From: Dipetalonema caudispina
Lineage: Eukaryota; Nematoda; Chromadorea; Rhabditida; Onchocercidae
DNA length: 11,397 nucleotides
Assembly (NCBI GenBank): GCA_013365325.1
Contig: JABVXV010000737.1
Location: forward strand, 1 to 11,397
Direction of reading: 5' to 3'
The position numbers were made by a program, and so were the translations under genes. The notes beneath the pieces were generated by a model. It did not search any database. It was given only the letters and a program-made list of their open reading frames with translations, and was not told the origin of the DNA. How positions within the stretch are numbered: the first letter of the stretch is position 1; every line of letters starts with the position of its first letter. Positions 10,401 to 11,397 of the stretch are shown here, piece after piece.

Positions 10401-10808
10401 TCATACCACCTTTTTTTTACTCAGGAATTTGATATGAATAAGGATAAAGCGGTAACAATTGATGAATTAGAAGAATTAATCGAATTGAAATATAAAATTG
10501 AACGGATAATAACGCGACAATTTTTCAAAAAAGTTGATGTGGACAATTCGAATGATTTAGGACCTGGAGAACTTGTTGATTTCAGGTATTTTCATACGTA
10601 AACGTTATCATCTTATTTTTTTTTCTAACCAAATTAATTCCTTTATTCGTTCTTTTTTTACTCTCGGTTTTTATCCCGGAGCTTTTAATTTAGGCATGAA
10701 ATTCGACGATTTGTTACGGAACGTAATTCACAACGACCATACGATTCGAACAAATCCAGTGAACAAGGTGCAGTACGTGGTGGAAGTACTGAAGAAGTAA
10801 GAAAATAG
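4384..10808 (+). CDS. Secreted calcium-binding protein with six paired EF-hand modules (12 EF-hand positions), 12 exons
   Basis: Spliced CDS: join(4384..4465, 4921..5016, 5746..5820, 6942..7162, 7467..7568, 7877..8086, 8550..8759, 9090..9299, 9711..9827, 10068..10160, 10425..10585, 10694..10808), 563 aa. Every junction is GT..AG and the phases chain without a break. Residues 1-24 form a signal peptide (hydrophobic run YLIFHFLLVL, likely cleavage after STTHA). Residues 25-122 are a Gln/Ser/Pro-rich linker. Residues 123-542 are six 70-residue modules with EF loops starting at 125/160, 195/230, 265/300, 335/370, 405/440 and 475/510. The loop starting at 230 (EF4) has lost its ligands. The tail, to 563, is basic and then polar, with no KDEL/HDEL. 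The predicted mature protein has no cysteine. Sequons lie at N413 (NNS) and N545 (NKS). Known of the family: loops with D1, D/N3, D/S/N5, G6, a hydrophobic at 8 and E12 bind Ca2+. An extracellular buffer, scaffold or sensor role is inference. CREC proteins also enter the secretory pathway, but they have six hands and usually an ER signal. The 5' start and the last few residues are less certain than the core. Confidence 0.88.
4391..4404 (+). promoter_or_regulatory. Possible spliced-leader trans-splice acceptor before ATG 4405
   Basis: AATTTTGCAG ends at 4400, then 4 nt, then ATG at 4405. Nematode SL acceptors resemble TTTTCAG and often lie a few bases before the start codon. If used, this site removes the upstream ATG at 4384 from the mRNA and shortens the protein by seven residues. 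It could instead be chance in T-rich DNA. Confidence 0.35.
4466..4920 (+). other. Intron 1
   Basis: This is a 455-nt phase-1 intron, AT-rich, with no open frame or repeat of note. Just inside it is a second donor, GG|GTAATA at 4484, in the same phase as the chosen one. Confidence 0.65.
4921..5016 (+). CDS. Exon 2: Gln/Ser/Pro-rich linker
   Basis: The acceptor is GTCATTCAG at 4912-4920 and the donor is TCAG|GTCATC. The exon is 96 nt, phase 1 at both ends, so skipping it would keep the frame. It encodes a polar linker including TAAAIPSSQQQLPSN, without any recognisable domain. The support is an open phase-1 frame whose composition matches exons 3 and 4, with splice sites at both ends. GTCATC is a somewhat weak donor. 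Confidence 0.7.
5247..5525. repeat. Diverged tandem repeat of about 77 bp in intron 2
   Basis: ACTTTAT recurs at 5321, 5398 and 5478. Each copy is followed by an (A/T)n-GAATTAAAAT-like stretch and, in the better copies, a TTTCATT/TTTCGTA block (5288, 5362, 5439). An earlier partial copy starts near 5247, and the last copy, up to about 5525, carries an insertion. This occupies the middle of intron 2 (5017-5745). Similarity was judged by eye. Confidence 0.55.
5746..5820 (+). CDS. Exon 3: short helical linker segment
   Basis: The acceptor is AATTTTAG ending at 5745 and the donor is CAAG|GTATAT. The exon is 75 nt, phase 1 at both ends, and skippable in frame. It encodes an Ala/Met/Arg-rich stretch (AAHAAMIARMDALRRLQQ) that would form a basic amphipathic helix ahead of the EF-hand region. 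This could pack against the modules or serve as an interaction segment; that is inference. Confidence 0.72.
5821..6941 (+). other. Intron 3, the longest (1121 nt)
   Basis: This phase-1 intron is AT-rich with homopolymer runs, including 18 A at 6372-6389. An 81-codon frame at 6059-6304 is Phe/Lys/Leu-rich, has no recognisable domain and is treated as chance. A short tandem duplication lies at 6494-6587. Confidence 0.65.
6494..6587. repeat. Two-copy direct repeat in intron 3
   Basis: ATGAAAATTTC(G/A)AAATG.. TGAATTTTT occurs at 6494 and again at 6556, 62 nt apart, with a few substitutions between the copies. This looks like a local tandem duplication. Confidence 0.6.
6942..7162 (+). CDS. Exon 4: end of linker and EF-hand 1
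   Basis: The acceptor is ATTTATAG ending at 6941. The exon is 221 nt and changes the phase from 1 to 0. It encodes a Ser/Thr/Pro/Gln-rich stretch followed by residues 123-158, the first half of module 1. The EF1 loop DLDGDGALSLAE (125-136) is fully canonical: D1, D3, D5, G6, L8, S9, E12. The donor is GAG|GTATAA. Confidence 0.88.
7163..7876 (+). other. Introns 4 and 5 around exon 5
   Basis: Intron 4 (7163-7466, 304 nt) and intron 5 (7569-7876, 308 nt) are phase-0 and T-rich, without repeats of note. Intron 5 holds an unused strong acceptor, TTCTTTGCAG, ending at 7707. Confidence 0.6.
7467..7568 (+). CDS. Exon 5: EF-hand 2
   Basis: The acceptor is CTTTAAG ending at 7466, the donor is CAA|GTAATT, and the exon is 102 nt, phase 0 at both ends. 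It encodes residues 159-192 with the canonical loop DKNGDGYLTSIE (160-171) and the exiting helix FNDIRPLVLTKA, which matches the exit helices of the later modules. Together with the last 36 residues of exon 4 it makes a 70-residue module. Confidence 0.9.
7877..8086 (+). CDS. Exon 6: module 2, EF-hand 3 plus decayed EF-hand 4
   Basis: The acceptor is a long T run ending TTTCAG at 7876, the donor is AAG|GTTTTT, and the exon is 210 nt, phase 0. It encodes residues 193-262, one complete module. EF3, DKDRNGLLSLKE (195-206), is canonical. The second loop position (230-241) reads MPNLNDEMDATM: ligand positions 1 and 12 are Met and position 6 is Asp instead of Gly, so it should not bind Ca2+. The exit helix is strongly basic (LRRRIRAMAIRLAK). 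The protein's only tryptophan lies here. Confidence 0.92.
8087..8549 (+). other. Intron 6
   Basis: This 463-nt phase-0 intron has homopolymer T and A runs and an (AT)10 dinucleotide repeat at 8343-8362. No coding potential was seen. Confidence 0.65.
8550..8759 (+). CDS. Exon 7: module 3, EF-hands 5 and 6
   Basis: The acceptor is TTATTCTAG ending at 8549, the donor is AAG|GTATTT, and the exon is 210 nt, phase 0. It encodes residues 263-332 with two canonical loops, DKNEDGHIDKRE (265-276) and DDNNDGELNAPE (300-311), and an exit helix FADFERIIRSRA. The last 12 nt of the exon are the start of a repeat unit copied twice more in intron 7. Confidence 0.93.
8748..9068. repeat. Three-copy tandem repeat spanning the exon 7 end and intron 7
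   Basis: Copy A starts at 8748 (AAAGCATTAAAG, the last 12 nt of exon 7), copy B at 8859 with the same 12 nt, and copy C at 8961 (AAAATATTAATG). The far end of each copy also matches: GCATCTAATTATTACATTTATC at 8834, then TCATCTAATTGCTACATTTATC at 8938, and TATCATCGATACTTTG near 9049. Periods are about 111 and 102 nt. The donor GT of copy A is AT in copy B and GT in copy C. Confidence 0.75.
9090..9299 (+). CDS. Exon 8: module 4, EF-hands 7 and 8
   Basis: The acceptor is TTTGATTAG ending at 9089, the donor is CAG|GTTATT, and the exon is 210 nt, phase 0. It encodes residues 333-402 with canonical loops DRDGSGTVTMDE (335-346) and DENEDGQLDPVE (370-381). By hand alignment it is about 30% identical to module 3 without gaps, including the shared exit pattern FAxFxxxIRSxA, which indicates tandem exon duplication. 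Confidence 0.93.
9300..9710 (+). other. Intron 8
   Basis: A 411-nt phase-0 intron, AT-rich, with no feature recognised. Exon 8's frame stays open for 51 nt into it (stop TAG at 9348-9350); this is chance read-through. Confidence 0.65.
9711..9827 (+). CDS. Exon 9: module 5 first part, EF-hand 9
   Basis: The acceptor is CTTTTTTTAG ending at 9710, the donor is CAA|GTAATA, and the exon is 117 nt, phase 0. It encodes residues 403-441 with the canonical loop DSDGDGYINNSE (405-416). An N-glycosylation sequon, NNS, falls inside this loop. The exon ends after the second residue of the next EF loop. Confidence 0.9.
10068..10160 (+). CDS. Exon 10: rest of EF-hand 10
   Basis: The acceptor is ATATTTCAG ending at 10067, the donor is AAA|GTATAT, and the exon is 93 nt, phase 0. 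It encodes residues 442-472. The EF10 loop DQDKSGKLDKVE (440-451) is read across the intron: DQ from exon 9 and the rest from here. The exit helix LADFLRLVRLSAIKFA follows the module pattern. Exons 9 and 10 together encode exactly 70 residues. Confidence 0.9.
10425..10585 (+). CDS. Exon 11: module 6, EF-hands 11 and 12
   Basis: The acceptor is TTTACTCAG ending at 10424 and the exon is 161 nt, phase 0 to 2. It encodes residues 473-525. EF11, DMNKDKAVTIDE (475-486), has Lys instead of Gly at loop position 6. EF12, DVDNSNDLGPGE (510-521), has Asn there. Both keep acidic ligands and E12, so they are variant but plausibly functional. The donor is TTCAG|GTATTT. Without splicing the frame ends at TAA 10598-10600 after YFHT. 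Confidence 0.85.
10694..10808 (+). CDS. Exon 12: last exit helix and polar C-terminal tail
   Basis: The acceptor is TTTAATTTAG ending at 10693, phase 2, with stop TAG at 10806-10808. Joining to exon 11 gives LVDFRHEIRRFV, which fits the exit-helix pattern of modules 2-5; this is the main support for removing intron 11. The tail is Ser/Gly/Glu-rich and ends GGSTEEVRK, with the sequon NKS at N545 and no ER-retention motif. GTAAGA at 10797 could serve as a further donor (see findings). Confidence 0.78.
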
Positions 10809-10847
10809 CAATTCACTTCATTATCATCATCATCCAAAAAAAATTAC

Positions 10848-10884
10848 CAACAACAATAACAGCAACAGCAGCAACAACAACAGC

Positions 10885-10939
<55 letters not shown>

Positions 10940-11045
10940 GCAACAACAACAACAACACCAACAACAACAACAACAACAACAACAGCAACAACAACAACAA
11001 TAGCAACAACAGCAATAACAGCAACAATAGCAATAACAATAACAA
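10848..11045. repeat. (CAA/CAG)n tract just downstream of the stop codon
   Basis: About 200 nt of CAA with scattered CAG, one CAC, and in its outer parts TAA and TAG. It lies 40 nt after the stop at 10806-10808 and is in the same reading frame. The opposite strand gives an almost pure poly-Leu frame (10830-11096), which is an artefact. It is presumed 3' UTR or, if the alternative last intron is used, intronic. Confidence 0.9.
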
Positions 11046-11276
11046 ATGAATTAATAATTTAAAAGAAAGAAAATAATATAATTTTTTTCTTTCCATTAGA
11101 AGTAGAATATCTATTTTCAGTATATTTTAGGAATTTATCAAAAGGAAGCATCAGACACTTGAATTATTTCGAAAAAAAAGTTCAATATTAGCAATTTAGT
11201 ATAAATTATTCCTCAACTTCTTTCACCTTATTTTTCAATCAAGTATAAAAGTTCGGAAATTACAAAAAGAGAAGTG
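11046..11276. other. AT-rich 3' flank
   Basis: No gene and no exact AATAAA was found. A pyrimidine-rich acceptor-like TTTTTTTCTTTCCATTAG ends at 11099. The polyadenylation site could not be placed. Confidence 0.45.

Positions 11277-11397
<121 letters not shown>

Noticed and set aside
10586..10800. Alternative endings: read-through of exon 11 to TAA 10600, or a separate frame 10573-10800 across intron 11
   Set aside because: Splicing 10585 to 10694 restores the exit-helix pattern DFRHEIRRFV seen in the other modules. The alternatives break it.
10830..11096. 88-codon poly-Leu open frame on the minus strand
   Set aside because: It is the reverse complement of the CAA/CAG repeat (TTG/CTG = Leu). 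No gene-like sequence lies outside the repeat.

Overview
The window looks like nuclear DNA of a nematode, most likely a filarial or related spirurid (inference). It is very AT-rich. Introns begin with GTAA/GTAT/GTTT-type donors and end in T-rich ...TTTCAG or ...TTTTAG acceptors. Genes are sparse and simple trinucleotide repeats are common. No bacterial, viral, tRNA, rRNA or transposon signal was recognised.

One gene can be supported. It lies on the + strand from about 4384 to 10808 and was rebuilt by hand as 12 exons with consistent GT..AG boundaries and reading phase (82, 96, 75, 221, 102, 210, 210, 210, 117, 93, 161 and 115 nt; 1692 nt; 563 codons plus stop). The product is a secreted calcium-binding protein. 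It has an N-terminal signal peptide, a Gln/Ser/Pro-rich linker of about 100 residues, then six consecutive 70-residue modules, each holding a pair of EF-hands. This gives 12 EF-hand positions, of which 11 keep plausible Ca2+-coordinating loops and one (EF4) has decayed. A basic and then polar tail follows, with no ER-retention signal. Three successive modules are each encoded by exactly one 210-nt phase-0 exon.

Region by region: 1-122 is an (ATT)n microsatellite decaying into imperfect repeat to about 260; 260-4383 has no convincing gene, only degenerate GAT/AAT-type tracts (about 1738-1936 and 3064-3172), short palindromes and AT-rich DNA; 4384-10808 is the EF-hand gene; 10848-11045 is a (CAA/CAG)n tract just after the stop codon and in frame with it; 11046-11276 is AT-rich; 11277-11397 is an (AAT)n microsatellite. 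The same simple repeat sits at both ends in opposite orientation, which suggests that the window is a whole contig whose assembly stopped in microsatellites.

The most interesting points are the strict 70-residue double-EF-hand periodicity and its exon correspondence, a tandem duplication filling intron 7 that copies the exon 7 end and splice donor, a C-terminal CAR tract in frame beyond the stop, and an unsettled 5' end where an SL-type acceptor lies 4 nt before a second ATG.
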